From assembly GCA_021730285.1 (NCBI GenBank), contig CP082962.1, positions 4,622,983 through 4,686,982 on the forward strand: a stretch of DNA of 64,000 bases. Direction: 5' to 3'. Below, piece by piece: positions 26,997-35,222 of the stretch. Both the position numbers and the translations under genes were made by a program. Source of the DNA: Desulfovibrio sp. JY (GTDB lineage Bacteria; Desulfobacterota; Desulfovibrionia; Desulfovibrionales; Desulfovibrionaceae). Position 1 is the stretch's first letter. Each line of letters begins with the position of its first letter. Under the pieces are notes generated by a model. That model did no database searches and was not told the origin of the DNA. It saw nothing but the letters and a program-made list of their open reading frames with translations.

Positions 26997-27894
26997 AGCC
27001 GGATTGCATTCCAAAGTTAGGGATTCCGCGCGAACGTATGCCGAGAAATACAGAGTCCTTAAACGCTTCGTCCTAAGCATCGGACCAGATACACTGCTTG
27101 AGGCTGTTGATGTTGATGCCGCTGAAACCTTTTTGAACAAACAGGCAGAAACGCGAGGCGGGAATGCGGCAAATAAAGACCGTAAGAATCTGACCTGGGC
27201 CTGGAATTGGGCAAAGAAGCGGTTTCGGCGCCAAGGCTTTCCCGGTGGAGAAAACCCTTTCCAGGCGGTTCAACGATACGCAGAAAATCGGTGTGATCGC
27301 TATGTCCCTACCCCCGAGGACTTTGCCAAGGTTCTGGCCCGGCAGACCGGACAAGACCGGACCATGCTTTTGGCCGCTCTCCATCTGGCTGCCCGCAAAG
27401 GGGAGCTTTTCCGACTGAACTGGGATGACGTTGACTTCTCCGGCTGCAAGGTGCGGCTGACATCCAGAAAGACCCGGTCAGGATCATGGAAGCAGGATTG
27501 GCTTCCCATGACCCCCGAACTCAAAGCCTCCATGCAAGAGCTTCGCGACACAAGGGCCAATGCCGAAGGTCCTGTATTTCAAGCCCTTGGGGCCTTCGCC
27601 TTCGACCGCCAATATGCAGGGGAAGCGTTTAGCAAACGGAACCATTGGCTGAAACGTGAGTGCGCCCGGGCAGGAGTGAAGGAGTTCGGCCTTCATGCCG
27701 TCCGCCATCTCTCTGCCGTGATGCTGTATCATGCGGGAAAATCCGTGGCGACAATCCAGGCCATGTTACGCCACGAGAATGCCGGGACCACAGAAGTTTA
27801 CCTCAAGCGTCTTGGCCTGGACCCGGGGAAGCTAAGAGAAGCCATTGAAGATGTATTCTCAAGAGGGAAAATCTCAACTCCGGGAGCATTATGA
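26779..27894 (+). CDS. Tyrosine recombinase/integrase (second in the element)
   Basis: 371 residues. An N-terminal SAM-like DNA-binding region, then the catalytic domain with HLAARKGELFRLNW (first Arg), LHAVRHLSAVML (HxxR), MLRHENAGTTEVYL (His and the nucleophile Tyr). All catalytic residues are present. ATG 26779 has AAGGAGGTGCTT upstream. It is unlike the P4-type integrase at the right end and far from either att site, so it may serve a different recombination or derive from an older nested element. Confidence 0.88.
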   Translation: MPSLLRRNGTKRWCGAVMVNGQRSSHWLPDASKDSERAAAAWEAAEKVRLKNLQAGVQTIPLVSWTVLRLATEAGLHSKVRDSARTYAEKYRVLKRFVLSIGPDTLLEAVDVDAAETFLNKQAETRGGNAANKDRKNLTWAWNWAKKRFRRQGFPGGENPFQAVQRYAENRCDRYVPTPEDFAKVLARQTGQDRTMLLAALHLAARKGELFRLNWDDVDFSGCKVRLTSRKTRSGSWKQDWLPMTPELKASMQELRDTRANAEGPVFQALGAFAFDRQYAGEAFSKRNHWLKRECARAGVKEFGLHAVRHLSAVMLYHAGKSVATIQAMLRHENAGTTEVYLKRLGLDPGKLREAIEDVFSRGKISTPGAL

Positions 27895-28682
27895 AGCGGA
27901 TCACCCTGACCTTGGCGGTTCTGTCCCTGTCAGTATCGGCCTTCGCCCAAATCAACCATCCCATGACTGTGATCACTCCAACTAGCTTTGGAGGAGGCAT
28001 ACAAAACTATTGCCCTGTCGAAGCCAAAATGCTTACCATCCGATCTCTATCACAGAGCACGAAGACCGAACAACTATCAGGTGCAATAATGAGCATAAGT
28101 GACTACACAAATTTAGGCATACTACTAGCCACACTGATTGCCGCAATTGTCGCCGGGCTATATACGTATTTTACATACAAAATGCTAGACACAATGAAAA
28201 AGCAATATATAGACACAAATAAGCCAAAAATGCATGTTACCATAGAAACAGATACGAAATCTTCTATGTTTTACCTCGTGATTAGAAATATAGGCAATGG
28301 AATTGCAAGCGATGTTTTATTTTCAATAGATAAAGATTTTTATGCATTTTCAAACAAGAGAGATGATCACAACATAAAAACATATCGTCCATTTTCAAAT
28401 ATGATGGCATACATGCCGCCAGGCGACGAGTATGTATACTATCTAGACCAAGCATGGAATATCGTCAGCGACGATAAACATTCTGCCGAAGGCAAAAAAC
28501 CAATCAATCCCCATACTTTTAATGTTTCAGTTTCATATATATACAATGACATAAACTGCATAGAGTCATATACAATTGATCTTAGAAATTACATTAAAAC
28601 TACAAAATCTCCAAGCCGACTAATCAGAGAATTTGAAAAATTAAATGCGCAGATGGAAGAGTTGGTTAAAAAAATCAAGTGA
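27891..28682 (+). CDS. Membrane protein, possibly a chimeric reading frame
   Basis: 263 residues. It overlaps the recombinase stop (ATGA). The first ~25 residues are a GC-rich signal-peptide-like sequence (LTLAVLSLSVSAFAQ). From about 28000 the DNA becomes strongly AT-rich, and residues 67-263 look like a separate protein with one membrane span (LGILLATLIAAIVAGLYTYF) and a cytoplasmic beta-rich domain. An ATG at 28089 (MSISDYTNL) may be the real start of that protein. No domain recognised; phage-defence cargo is possible but unproven. Confidence 0.55.
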   Translation: MKRITLTLAVLSLSVSAFAQINHPMTVITPTSFGGGIQNYCPVEAKMLTIRSLSQSTKTEQLSGAIMSISDYTNLGILLATLIAAIVAGLYTYFTYKMLDTMKKQYIDTNKPKMHVTIETDTKSSMFYLVIRNIGNGIASDVLFSIDKDFYAFSNKRDDHNIKTYRPFSNMMAYMPPGDEYVYYLDQAWNIVSDDKHSAEGKKPINPHTFNVSVSYIYNDINCIESYTIDLRNYIKTTKSPSRLIREFEKLNAQMEELVKKIK

Positions 28683-28785
28683 GCTTCCCCGCAACACTCC
28701 TCTCAACAGAGTACTATGCAGTTATTATTTCTCATAGTTGACTTTTGTCACTCCCCTCCCCTAGGGACCATGCCCAATGAACAAA

Positions 28786-28813
28786 AGAAAGGGCCGAGTC
28801 ACCCCGGCCCCGC
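28786..28813 (-). terminator. Minus-strand terminator
   Basis: GGGGCCGGGG...GGCCC hairpin followed on the minus strand by TTTCTTTTG. It lies downstream of the 28972-29238 reading frame and also ends the AT-rich gene region. Confidence 0.6.
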
Positions 28814-28971
28814 GATCCTCATCCCGGCTTCACGTTGCTGGGCCTATTCGTCAGCGGCATTCCCCGCGCCGGCGGATGCCCTCAGCCCTGCCCCATAAAA
28901 GAGCATAGCGCCCCTCCCTTCCGAAGCCGTCCGCCAGGAAGACGGCTCATCTCCCCCGGGAACAAAAGGCG

Positions 28972-29238
28972 CTAAGAAAAATCGCGCCTGCCATGTCCCC
29001 AGCGCATGTCCTTCAGGGGGAGTGCCTCTGGCATGGCGAGGTGCCTCGCGACACCTTCAGGCGCGATACGAACTGACCTGTCGTGTCCCCAGCGCAGTTC
29101 CTGAGGGAAGGCCTCTGGCACGTCGGAATCTCTTTCGAGACTCTCAGGCGCGGTCCGCAATTTCGCAATAGCACGCCGCTCGGCAGGGTCAAGGGGGGTG
29201 CCGAAGGCCGAGCGCGAGAAGCCGTCCAGAAGGCCCAT
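28972..29238 (-). CDS. Small protein with an internal two-fold repeat
   Basis: 88 residues. Two copies of a ~28-residue unit occur, each with a VPEAFPQELRWGH or MPEALPLKDMRWGH core followed by a basic residue. The DNA repeat is visible at about 28985-29150. The family is unrecognised. ATG 29238 has a GGGGGATAAGG stretch upstream and a terminator follows, so expression is plausible. Confidence 0.45.
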   Translation of the reverse strand: MGLLDGFSRSAFGTPLDPAERRAIAKLRTAPESLERDSDVPEAFPQELRWGHDRSVRIAPEGVARHLAMPEALPLKDMRWGHGRRDFS

Positions 29239-29329
29239 ACGGCCTTATCCCCCTTTTGTCGGACCGTTGGCCAAGTTGTCGTTTGCGTCGCTTCTGTGGG
29301 GCTCCTGAAGCGAAATTCCCAGGCAAAAA

Positions 29330-29362
29330 GAAAGGGCCGAGTTTCCCCGGCCCGTCGTTTTT
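29330..29362. terminator. Bidirectional terminator after Rha gene
   Basis: AAAGAAAGGGCCG...CGGCCCG...TTTTT: a GGGCCG/CGGCCC stem with A-rich and T-rich flanks. It ends the long minus-strand operon. Confidence 0.65.
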
Positions 29363-29388
29363 AACTTCTGCCCTTGCTTTGCCCGCCA

Positions 29389-30204
29389 TCATGCATTCCC
29401 CACCCGGCGTTCGATCAGCGGGAGCCATACCATCCTGGAAGGCCGAGGCCTGGGGGTGCTGGCCACCAACGGTGAAGCCATCCCCAGCGGCACGACAGGC
29501 GACGGCTTGAACATCCGGGCCAGGGCCTCAACGAACTTCCGCGCCTGCTCGAATATGACCTTGTACGGCACGCCCCTGTCCATCTGGTCGTCCATCTCCA
29601 GGGCAAGGCGTTCCTCCACGGTGGCAAGGTCACGAAGTTGGCGGGCGTCCAAGTGGTCACGGATGGTATGGCGAAGCTGGCGCTCGACTACCGGGGGCAG
29701 GCTGAAAAAGACGCGGTAGACCATGCGCGTGATGTTCATGAAGTAGCGGTCGGCATGGGCGCTTCCCTGGGCCCGGGCGTAGACCACGAAGTCGGCCAGG
29801 ACGGTGGCCAGTTCGCGACGAGCTGTCTTTCCCTCCTGCCGGGCTGTTTGCCATTCCAGCAGGGTTCGGCGTTCAGCATGTCGCAGGGCGCAACGGGCAG
29901 CATCCCGATACCGCTTAAAGGCCTTTGTCAGGTCCAGCTTGAGGGCCACAACCTCGGGCGTATTCCTGGTCAGCGTCAGCAAGAAAACGGCTTGGTCCTC
30001 GTTGAGGTAGGCATACTTTTGGGGCATCCCTTTGCGGCCGGTTTGTGCGATTTCAAATCGCACTATTCCGAGCTCTTCCAGCTTGTCTTGGAACTTCGTC
30101 ACAAGCCGGAAGGTGGACCTGTGATCCACTCCCATGCGCTTGGCGATCAGGCGCGAGTCCACCCGGGGCTCTTGGTCGATCAGGTTGATTTCGATTTTGC
30201 CCAT
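29389..30204 (-). CDS. Phage Rha-family regulatory protein
   Basis: 271 residues. The N-terminal ~110 match the Rha domain: PRVDSRLIAKRMGVDHRSTF, QKYAYLNEDQAVFLLTLTRN and ALKLDLTKAFKRYRD. The C-terminal part is helical and unassigned. Rha proteins are phage regulators that interfere with lysis or replication in some hosts. ATG 30204 follows TAAGGAGAAACC. Confidence 0.85.
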   Translation of the reverse strand: MGKIEINLIDQEPRVDSRLIAKRMGVDHRSTFRLVTKFQDKLEELGIVRFEIAQTGRKGMPQKYAYLNEDQAVFLLTLTRNTPEVVALKLDLTKAFKRYRDAARCALRHAERRTLLEWQTARQEGKTARRELATVLADFVVYARAQGSAHADRYFMNITRMVYRVFFSLPPVVERQLRHTIRDHLDARQLRDLATVEERLALEMDDQMDRGVPYKVIFEQARKFVEALARMFKPSPVVPLGMASPLVASTPRPRPSRMVWLPLIERRVGNA

Positions 30205-30288
30205 GGTTTCTCCTTACCCACGGCAGGGGATCGAGTCTAGCCCGGCCCCTGGCGCCCATTCCTCTCCCGCCAACATCGGGATTGTCGC

Positions 30289-30489
30289 TCACAGATCAGC
30301 CGGCAATGGGTCCGGCTCGGGCACGCCTGATATGAAGCAGTTGATTTTGCTGGGATGCTCCCCGGGATGGGCCATAAGCCACTCGGCCCTCGCTTCTTCC
30401 GGGGTTGCCCCCATGGGGACGAACACCAACGGGATTTCGCCAGTCGCCATGTGTTCGAGCTTGGCAACGCGCTTTTGCAACTCACGCAT
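30289..30489 (-). CDS. Small coiled-coil protein, paralog 3 of 3
   Basis: 66 residues of the pattern MRELQKRVAKLE ... PEEARAEWLMAHPGEHP. Related to the next two upstream genes. It overlaps the preceding gene by eight bases with GGAGAAAG as ribosome-binding site. Function unknown. Confidence 0.65.
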   Translation of the reverse strand: MRELQKRVAKLEHMATGEIPLVFVPMGATPEEARAEWLMAHPGEHPSKINCFISGVPEPDPLPADL

Positions 30490-30682
30490 TCTCTTTCTCC
30501 CTGAACATTTTCACAAACAGAAAAGGTGACAACCCGGAATAGTTGCGCATGTCGGGATGCTCGGTGAAATACTCCTCCCTCGCTTCTTCCTTGCTTTGGC
30601 CCGGGTATACCGGAACGATCATGCATGTTTCTTCTATGCTGTCGGCCTCGAGCCGCTTCACACGTGATTCAAGGTTTCGCAT
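30482..30682 (-). CDS. Small coiled-coil protein, paralog 2 of 3
   Basis: 66 residues: MRNLESRVKRLE, then VPVYPGQSKEEAREEYFTEH. Same layout as its neighbours: a leucine-heptad N-terminus, a short beta segment, then PGxxxEEAR and a HP motif. Start ATG 30682 chosen from the paralog alignment; the longer reading is rejected. Confidence 0.65.
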   Translation of the reverse strand: MRNLESRVKRLEADSIEETCMIVPVYPGQSKEEAREEYFTEHPDMRNYSGLSPFLFVKMFREKENA

Positions 30683-30690
30683 GACGTAAC

Positions 30691-30870
30691 CTATGAGAAC
30701 AGGAACGGAAGACCGCTCTTCTCGCTCCGTGCTTCTGGATGTTTTGCGTAAAACTCGGCAACACACTCGTCGTCTGTTTGTCCTGGCCGTGGTTCGAGGC
30801 ACAGGCAGTAAGTACATGGTGCATTGTCTTCCAAATTCTTGACCCTTGTTTTCAGATTTCTTGCGATCAT
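30691..30870 (-). CDS. Small coiled-coil protein, paralog 1 of 3
   Basis: 59 residues: MIARNLKTRVKNLE, CTYCLCLEPRPGQTDDECV, EFYAKHPEA. It shares the heptad N-terminus and PGQ...HP layout of the two downstream genes and adds three cysteines (CTYCLC). Its ATG overlaps the DUF5681 stop (ATGA at 30867-30870). Confidence 0.6.
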   Translation of the reverse strand: MIARNLKTRVKNLEDNAPCTYCLCLEPRPGQTDDECVAEFYAKHPEARSEKSGLPFLFS

Positions 30871-31334
30871 TTACCCTTGAACTCCTCAAGTTTTGAAATT
30901 CGTTCCTCAAGCTCTGATGTCTCAAGCGCACGACGATGCATTTCCACCAGCCCGGCCACTGCCTGGGCTTCTGCAGGCGTCAACTTTCCCTTGCCCACAG
31001 CTTCCAGCAGGGCGCTTGTCACGGTTGGGATGTCAGCAGCACTCTCGATGGCCGGCAGCGTCACCTTGATGGGACCGTCCTTGCGCGGCGGGCACAGCCG
31101 GTCGAGGATCGCCCGCAGAACCGGACCATCGCCAGACAGGGCCAATTCAAGGGCCTTGTTGACGACTTCCTCCGCCTTGCCGTCGATAAGGGCTTGTGCG
31201 GCCATGGTGGCACGGGAGCGGCAACCTTTGGGCTTGCCTGCCGGATTCCCCGACTGGCCGGGCTCGAAGCGTTTCCCTGCTCCTCGCTGCTTTGGCTGCT
31301 TTTTCAGAGGACTTTCAGCCATAATATCCTTCAT
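30867..31334 (-). CDS. DUF5681-type phage protein
   Basis: 155 residues. It carries the DUF5681 signature RFEPGQSGNPAGKPKG near the N-terminus and a helical remainder (ALELALSGDGPVLRAILDRL; C-terminal coiled coil). Such proteins are common next to phage and plasmid replication or packaging genes and are thought to bind DNA. ATG 31334 overlaps the ERCC4 gene by four bases. Confidence 0.75.
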   Translation of the reverse strand: MKDIMAESPLKKQPKQRGAGKRFEPGQSGNPAGKPKGCRSRATMAAQALIDGKAEEVVNKALELALSGDGPVLRAILDRLCPPRKDGPIKVTLPAIESAADIPTVTSALLEAVGKGKLTPAEAQAVAGLVEMHRRALETSELEERISKLEEFKGK

Positions 31335-31807
31335 GCCGCTTTCCCCTTTGCCGGGGCCTGGGATTTCGCGACAGACGCATAACGTCGTGCAATCGTTCGT
31401 TGAAAATGGCGCAGGAACGAGAAAGTGAATCGCTCGGCACCACGCCGATCCTGAGCGAAGTAGAACGTCAGCTTGTATCTGCACATGAAAGCCACCACGG
31501 ATTCATAGGCGGCCTTCGGATTGAGGGCGGATCGGTATTCACCGAGGGCCAGGGCGGACATGGGCGATTCGACCACCACGGCAGCGGACTCGAAGCCGCG
31601 CAGCCGCTCAAGCTCGCGCTCAAACCTCGGACGTTCCCTTCCGAGACATTGCACAAGGTCGGGCAGGCTTTTACGCTCCACGGCTACCAGAGGTTCCAGC
31701 CCGACAAGAGAGTAGTCCCCGGCCGTCAACGTCCCCTGCATGACCTCCGCGCCGTAGCCCTCGAATGGGAAAGGGGCCTGCTCCCGACTATCCACGACGA
31801 TCTTCAT
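31331..31807 (-). CDS. ERCC4/XPF-type nuclease domain protein
   Basis: 158 residues forming one ERCC4 nuclease domain: VVDSREQAPFPFEGY, GDYSLVGLEPLVAVERKSL (the ERKxxxD active site, completed by PDLV) and ERPRFERELERL. It lacks helicase or HhH domains. Probably a structure-specific DNA endonuclease used in element recombination or replication. Confidence 0.85.
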   Translation of the reverse strand: MKIVVDSREQAPFPFEGYGAEVMQGTLTAGDYSLVGLEPLVAVERKSLPDLVQCLGRERPRFERELERLRGFESAAVVVESPMSALALGEYRSALNPKAAYESVVAFMCRYKLTFYFAQDRRGAERFTFSFLRHFQRTIARRYASVAKSQAPAKGKAA

Positions 31808-31967
31808 ACCGCCCCCAGCGCTTGGGCCCGTTGTTCGACTTCTTGGCGTTCAGTGCGCGTTCCATGTGCTCAAGTTCCCGGATGGCCTCGGCCTCAAGCT
31901 CGGCTTCAGTCTTGGGCGGCATGTGGACCTGGCGGCCCTGCTGCATGGTGGAATTACGCGACGTCAT
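31788..31967 (-). CDS. Small acidic/basic helical protein
   Basis: 59 residues: MTSRNSTMQQGRQVHMPPKT then EAELEAEAIRELEHMERALN and a basic tail. No domain known. It overlaps the upstream gene by 14 bases and the ERCC4 start by 20 bases, which fits the densely overlapping operon. Confidence 0.55.
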   Translation of the reverse strand: MTSRNSTMQQGRQVHMPPKTEAELEAEAIRELEHMERALNAKKSNNGPKRWGRYEDRRG

Positions 31968-32187
31968 CTTCGAACCTCCCGCACAGAGCTTTGATGGTGG
32001 CCATGCCGTTGCGGCAGGCGCTTTGAACCCGCTGAGACTCCTCAGTGCTCAAAGGCCGTCCGGTCAGGCTGGCGTGCCAAACGGTCGTCATGGCCTCGGC
32101 CAGGGCGAAGTAGGCTTCTTGGCCCATTTCCAGGTTGGCCATGGTGGACAGGAAGAGCTTGCGAGCGGTCAGGGTGTCGCTATCCAT
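31954..32187 (-). CDS. Small helical hypothetical protein
   Basis: 77 residues: MDSDTLTARKLFLSTMANLE ... RVQSACRNGMATIKALCGRF. Similar short helical proteins are common beside phage primases; no function known. ATG 32187 lies eight bases inside the primase 3' end. Confidence 0.6.
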   Translation of the reverse strand: MDSDTLTARKLFLSTMANLEMGQEAYFALAEAMTTVWHASLTGRPLSTEESQRVQSACRNGMATIKALCGRFEDDVA

Positions 32188-33460
32188 GCTGCGCCTCCTG
32201 GGTGGGCAATTCGCCCATGTGTTGTTCGAGAAAAGGGAGAGCATCCGCGAAAAGGCTTTTCGCGTAGCCAACAAGATCGGGATGGGGATTGGCCGGGTAG
32301 ACAAGACGCAGCCGGCCGCCAGCCATGACCACGCGCAGGGCATGGTGTTGAGCAAGGTCGCACAGGTCGAATGCCGCCCACCAGCCGTCAAAGTCCGGGT
32401 GGTCGATGTCAGGAGCGCCCGGCAGCCAAGAAAGGCCAGTGGCATCGACCTGAGGAAGCCCGGCCTCGATCCAGGCTCTGACCATGCCCGGCTCGGCCAT
32501 CAGGTCGCCCGGGTCTTTCCCATGTGGCGTCGGCCACCTGACGGCCCGGGGGTAATGCTCTCGCCACCACGGCCAAGCGGTCGCACCTGCTTCGTCGGCG
32601 TCGGTCGCCACCAGAATCAACGACGCGGCGGTCAACAGCGCATGGGCCTCGGCATCGGGTTTGGCCTTGGCCGTCCTCAAGGCGATGGCGGTCACAAAGT
32701 CGCGGGCCGCCTGAGCACACAAAACGGCGTCCAGTTCGCCTTCAAGAAGAATGCAGGGCTTACCCTTGCCCGGAGCCAGGACCATGGGCAGCTTCCCACC
32801 ACCTGAGACTGCGCAGTATTTCGGCAACTCGTCTTCGGGCGCCCACGCAGCCCGGCGGATTTTGACGGCGGCCACCTGGCCGGCGCGCAAGGTCGGAATG
32901 ACCAGACCAGACGGAAGCCAGACACGTCTGGGCTTTCCCGTTTTGGGGTTGATCTCTTCGGGCAACCCCCAAGCGGCGCGGTCCTCATAGCGGTCGCGGT
33001 CGTTCCAGCCGATCCGTAGCGCGGCGCACGTCTTGGCGGTCAGGCCTCGGCCTCGAGCGTAATCGAGCCCAGGACCACCAGCGGCCAGAGCGGCGGCGCA
33101 ACGGTCAATGAACTGACCGGCGCGAGCGATCCAGGTTGCACCAGGCAGAACGGAGGCCTTCGGCTCCCAGATGGTAGCCTTACGAGCGTGGCTCGCCTCG
33201 GTGGATTTTGGTTCTGTGCCCAGAAGCCGGCATGCCTCGACGTAACCCACACCGCCGTGCTCCATGATGAACGCTATGGCATCGCCCGACTTGCCGCAGC
33301 CACGGCACATAAACTTCCCGCCGGTCGCACCGCTTGGGTGATCGGGCCAGACGCGGAAACGATCCTCGCCGCCGCACCAAGGGCAAGGGCCGGCGTACTC
33401 GCCGCCGCTTGTCGCGGAGACGTATTTCAACCCGGCAGGAATGAGGTCCAGGAGGTTCAT
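32180..33460 (-). CDS. CHC2 zinc-finger / TOPRIM primase
   Basis: 426 residues. N-terminal CHC2-type zinc finger (CPWCGGEDRFRVWP ... CRGCGKSGDAIAFI, residues about 27-70). Then a TOPRIM region (PCILLEGELDAVLCAQAA near 240, ILVATDADEAG near 285). It lacks a helicase domain; the helicase is the separate upstream gene, as in P4- and IncQ-like replicons. It makes primers for element replication. Confidence 0.88.
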   Translation of the reverse strand: MNLLDLIPAGLKYVSATSGGEYAGPCPWCGGEDRFRVWPDHPSGATGGKFMCRGCGKSGDAIAFIMEHGGVGYVEACRLLGTEPKSTEASHARKATIWEPKASVLPGATWIARAGQFIDRCAAALAAGGPGLDYARGRGLTAKTCAALRIGWNDRDRYEDRAAWGLPEEINPKTGKPRRVWLPSGLVIPTLRAGQVAAVKIRRAAWAPEDELPKYCAVSGGGKLPMVLAPGKGKPCILLEGELDAVLCAQAARDFVTAIALRTAKAKPDAEAHALLTAASLILVATDADEAGATAWPWWREHYPRAVRWPTPHGKDPGDLMAEPGMVRAWIEAGLPQVDATGLSWLPGAPDIDHPDFDGWWAAFDLCDLAQHHALRVVMAGGRLRLVYPANPHPDLVGYAKSLFADALPFLEQHMGELPTQEAQHG

Positions 33461-35064
33461 GACCGGGCCTCCTCTTTCTGGGTTTCGGCATCCAATGAGG
33501 CTATGAGGGGAAATGCCGGACAGGCATTTTCCCCCTCTTTAGAGGGAGAGGCTGTCCGGCTGTCCGGCACTGTGATTTCAATAGGTTGCGTGCCGGACGG
33601 GCCTTCTGTCCGGCATTTACGCTGTCCGGCATTTTTTTCTTTAGATGACAGTGTGTTAATGCCGGACGGCGTTTTTTGTCCGGTGCTGTCCGCCATTTCC
33701 TGTCCGGCATTCTGTCCGGCATTCTCGACCGTTCTCAATTGGCTAGAATCAATTTGACCTGCATGCAGAGTCGTGCACAAGAAGTTGTGAAGGCTCCCAT
33801 TCCCACTACGCCGCCGAACCTCAAACAGCTCCCCGTCCAGAATCGCGGCGGCGGCCGCAGCCCTGACAGCCGTCTTTGTCGCCCCGGAAATGTCCTCCTT
33901 CCATCTTGCCGGGAAAACGTCGCCCAGGGCTTTGACGGTCAAGGCCGGCTCACCCTCAACCTCTCGTCGCCGAACCTCGGCCGTGATCCTTTCCACAAGC
34001 TGGGCCTCCAGGGCCTTGTCCTCTTCGGATCGTTCGGGCTCGATATGGCGTAGCGTTCCGTCGTGGTCGCGGCGCAGGTAGAAGACTTCGCCCAAAGGGG
34101 CGTCATTGGCCTTGCAGACCTTCCCGGCGAGGTACTGGCCATCGGCTGCCTTGCTGTCCACGCCCTCGACCCTGGCCGTCTTGCCGGGCAAAGAAACCAG
34201 GTTCAGTTGCCACCGCGCCGCAGCGGAAAAACCGGACGCGCCGCGCATGGCGTCCTGGTGAAGGGCGGCTTGAAGATCCATGGAGCCGTCCTTTTTCTTG
34301 GCACCACCCTTCGTGGTATGGGCGCAGCACAGGACCGCCGCGCCCGTCTCCTGGGCGAGACGTTCAAGCAGGGAGCAAAAAGTGGTGGCGGCCGAGTTGT
34401 CGTTTTCGTTTTGTCCGAAAAGACGGGATTGCGGGTCCAGGATGACCAGGGCCAAGCTAGGGATGGACTTCGCCAAGGTCAGGAGCTCGAAGAAGTTCCG
34501 AGAGGGTTGGGCATCGCCGCCGGCAACCTCGATAAGTCGCAGGTCCTGGCCGGCGGCCGGGATGGTAATGAAGTTGGCCCGGAAATCGGCTTCTGCAGGA
34601 TGAGGGAGAACGGTGACGCGTCGGCCATCAGACTCGGCGTGTCTGGGACAGAAGGCCCGGAACATGCGGCGGACCCGACGCCAGAGGACGCGGCGGTCTT
34701 CCTCACAGAAGACAGCGAGCACTTTGCCTTTCCTGGCCGGCCGCAGTGCTTCCCCTAAAAAGCCCGTATGGCCCGTGGCTACAGCCGCACCTATCTGGAG
34801 CAGAAAACGGCTTTTTCCGGTTCCCTGGGCCCCTGCGACATAGCCGACAACCCCGGCAAGAAGAGAATCAGCCAAAACCCAATCCAGGGGTGGCGGCTCT
34901 TCGTCCAGGAACCGGCCGGTGTCGAACTGGGACAGGTCCAGGCGCGCGAAGAAACCATGATACTTCTCGTCGTCCTGGCCTGTGCCTTGCCGGGCGGACT
35001 CTTCTTGGGCGACACGGCTTTCGACCTGGCGTCGGATTTCCTCGCGGTCGGGAGGGGCGCTCAT
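33457..35064 (-). CDS. RepA-type AAA/RecA-fold replicative helicase
   Basis: 535 residues. Walker A GAQGTGKSR near residue 80, Walker B SLALVILDPQSRL near 215, and CCAHTTKGG, as in RepA/DnaB-like ring helicases of plasmids and satellites. The C-terminal ~100 residues are low in structure because their DNA consists of repeated TGTCCGGCA units (see iteron feature). ATG 35064 overlaps the upstream gene (ATGA). Confidence 0.85.
   Translation of the reverse strand: MSAPPDREEIRRQVESRVAQEESARQGTGQDDEKYHGFFARLDLSQFDTGRFLDEEPPPLDWVLADSLLAGVVGYVAGAQGTGKSRFLLQIGAAVATGHTGFLGEALRPARKGKVLAVFCEEDRRVLWRRVRRMFRAFCPRHAESDGRRVTVLPHPAEADFRANFITIPAAGQDLRLIEVAGGDAQPSRNFFELLTLAKSIPSLALVILDPQSRLFGQNENDNSAATTFCSLLERLAQETGAAVLCCAHTTKGGAKKKDGSMDLQAALHQDAMRGASGFSAAARWQLNLVSLPGKTARVEGVDSKAADGQYLAGKVCKANDAPLGEVFYLRRDHDGTLRHIEPERSEEDKALEAQLVERITAEVRRREVEGEPALTVKALGDVFPARWKEDISGATKTAVRAAAAAAILDGELFEVRRRSGNGSLHNFLCTTLHAGQIDSSQLRTVENAGQNAGQEMADSTGQKTPSGINTLSSKEKNAGQRKCRTEGPSGTQPIEITVPDSRTASPSKEGENACPAFPLIASLDAETQKEEARS
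33514..33721. repeat. Iteron-like array of TGTCCGGCA repeats (candidate origin)
   Basis: Eleven copies of TGTCCGGCA or its complement (two degenerate) in 208 bases: 33514, 33553, 33561, 33591, 33607, 33623, 33660, 33677, 33687, 33701 and 33713. They occur in both orientations and interrupt an AT-rich patch at about 33631-33660. They lie inside the 3' end of the helicase gene, beside the primase gene. Clusters like this usually bind replication initiators. Confidence 0.65.
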
Positions 35065-35222
35065 GCCCGAGTTCCTGCCCTTTCGCGCAAGGACTCCGCT
35101 TGGGCCTCAAGCCGATCCACCACCCTTGACGCCCACCGCCAGCGGGGCCAACCCAGGAAGGCGACAAACCCAATGAGGAGGTCACGGACCCAAAGGATTA
35201 CGGCCAAGCGTAGGGCGCTCAT
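35061..35222 (-). CDS. Small membrane protein
   Basis: 53 residues with one membrane span (LRLAVILWVRDLLIGFVAFL) and a basic amphipathic tail. ATGA overlaps on both sides (35061-35064 and 35219-35222) place it firmly in the operon. Function unknown. Confidence 0.6.
   Translation of the reverse strand: MSALRLAVILWVRDLLIGFVAFLGWPRWRWASRVVDRLEAQAESLRERAGTRA

Noticed and set aside
28716..28898. 60-codon plus-strand frame after the AT-rich membrane protein
   Set aside because: It runs through a terminator hairpin and has no ribosome-binding site or conserved features.
33514..33721. CRISPR array
   Set aside because: The repeats are only nine bases, in both orientations and irregularly spaced, and lie inside a gene. 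They fit iterons, not CRISPR. No cas genes are present in the window.
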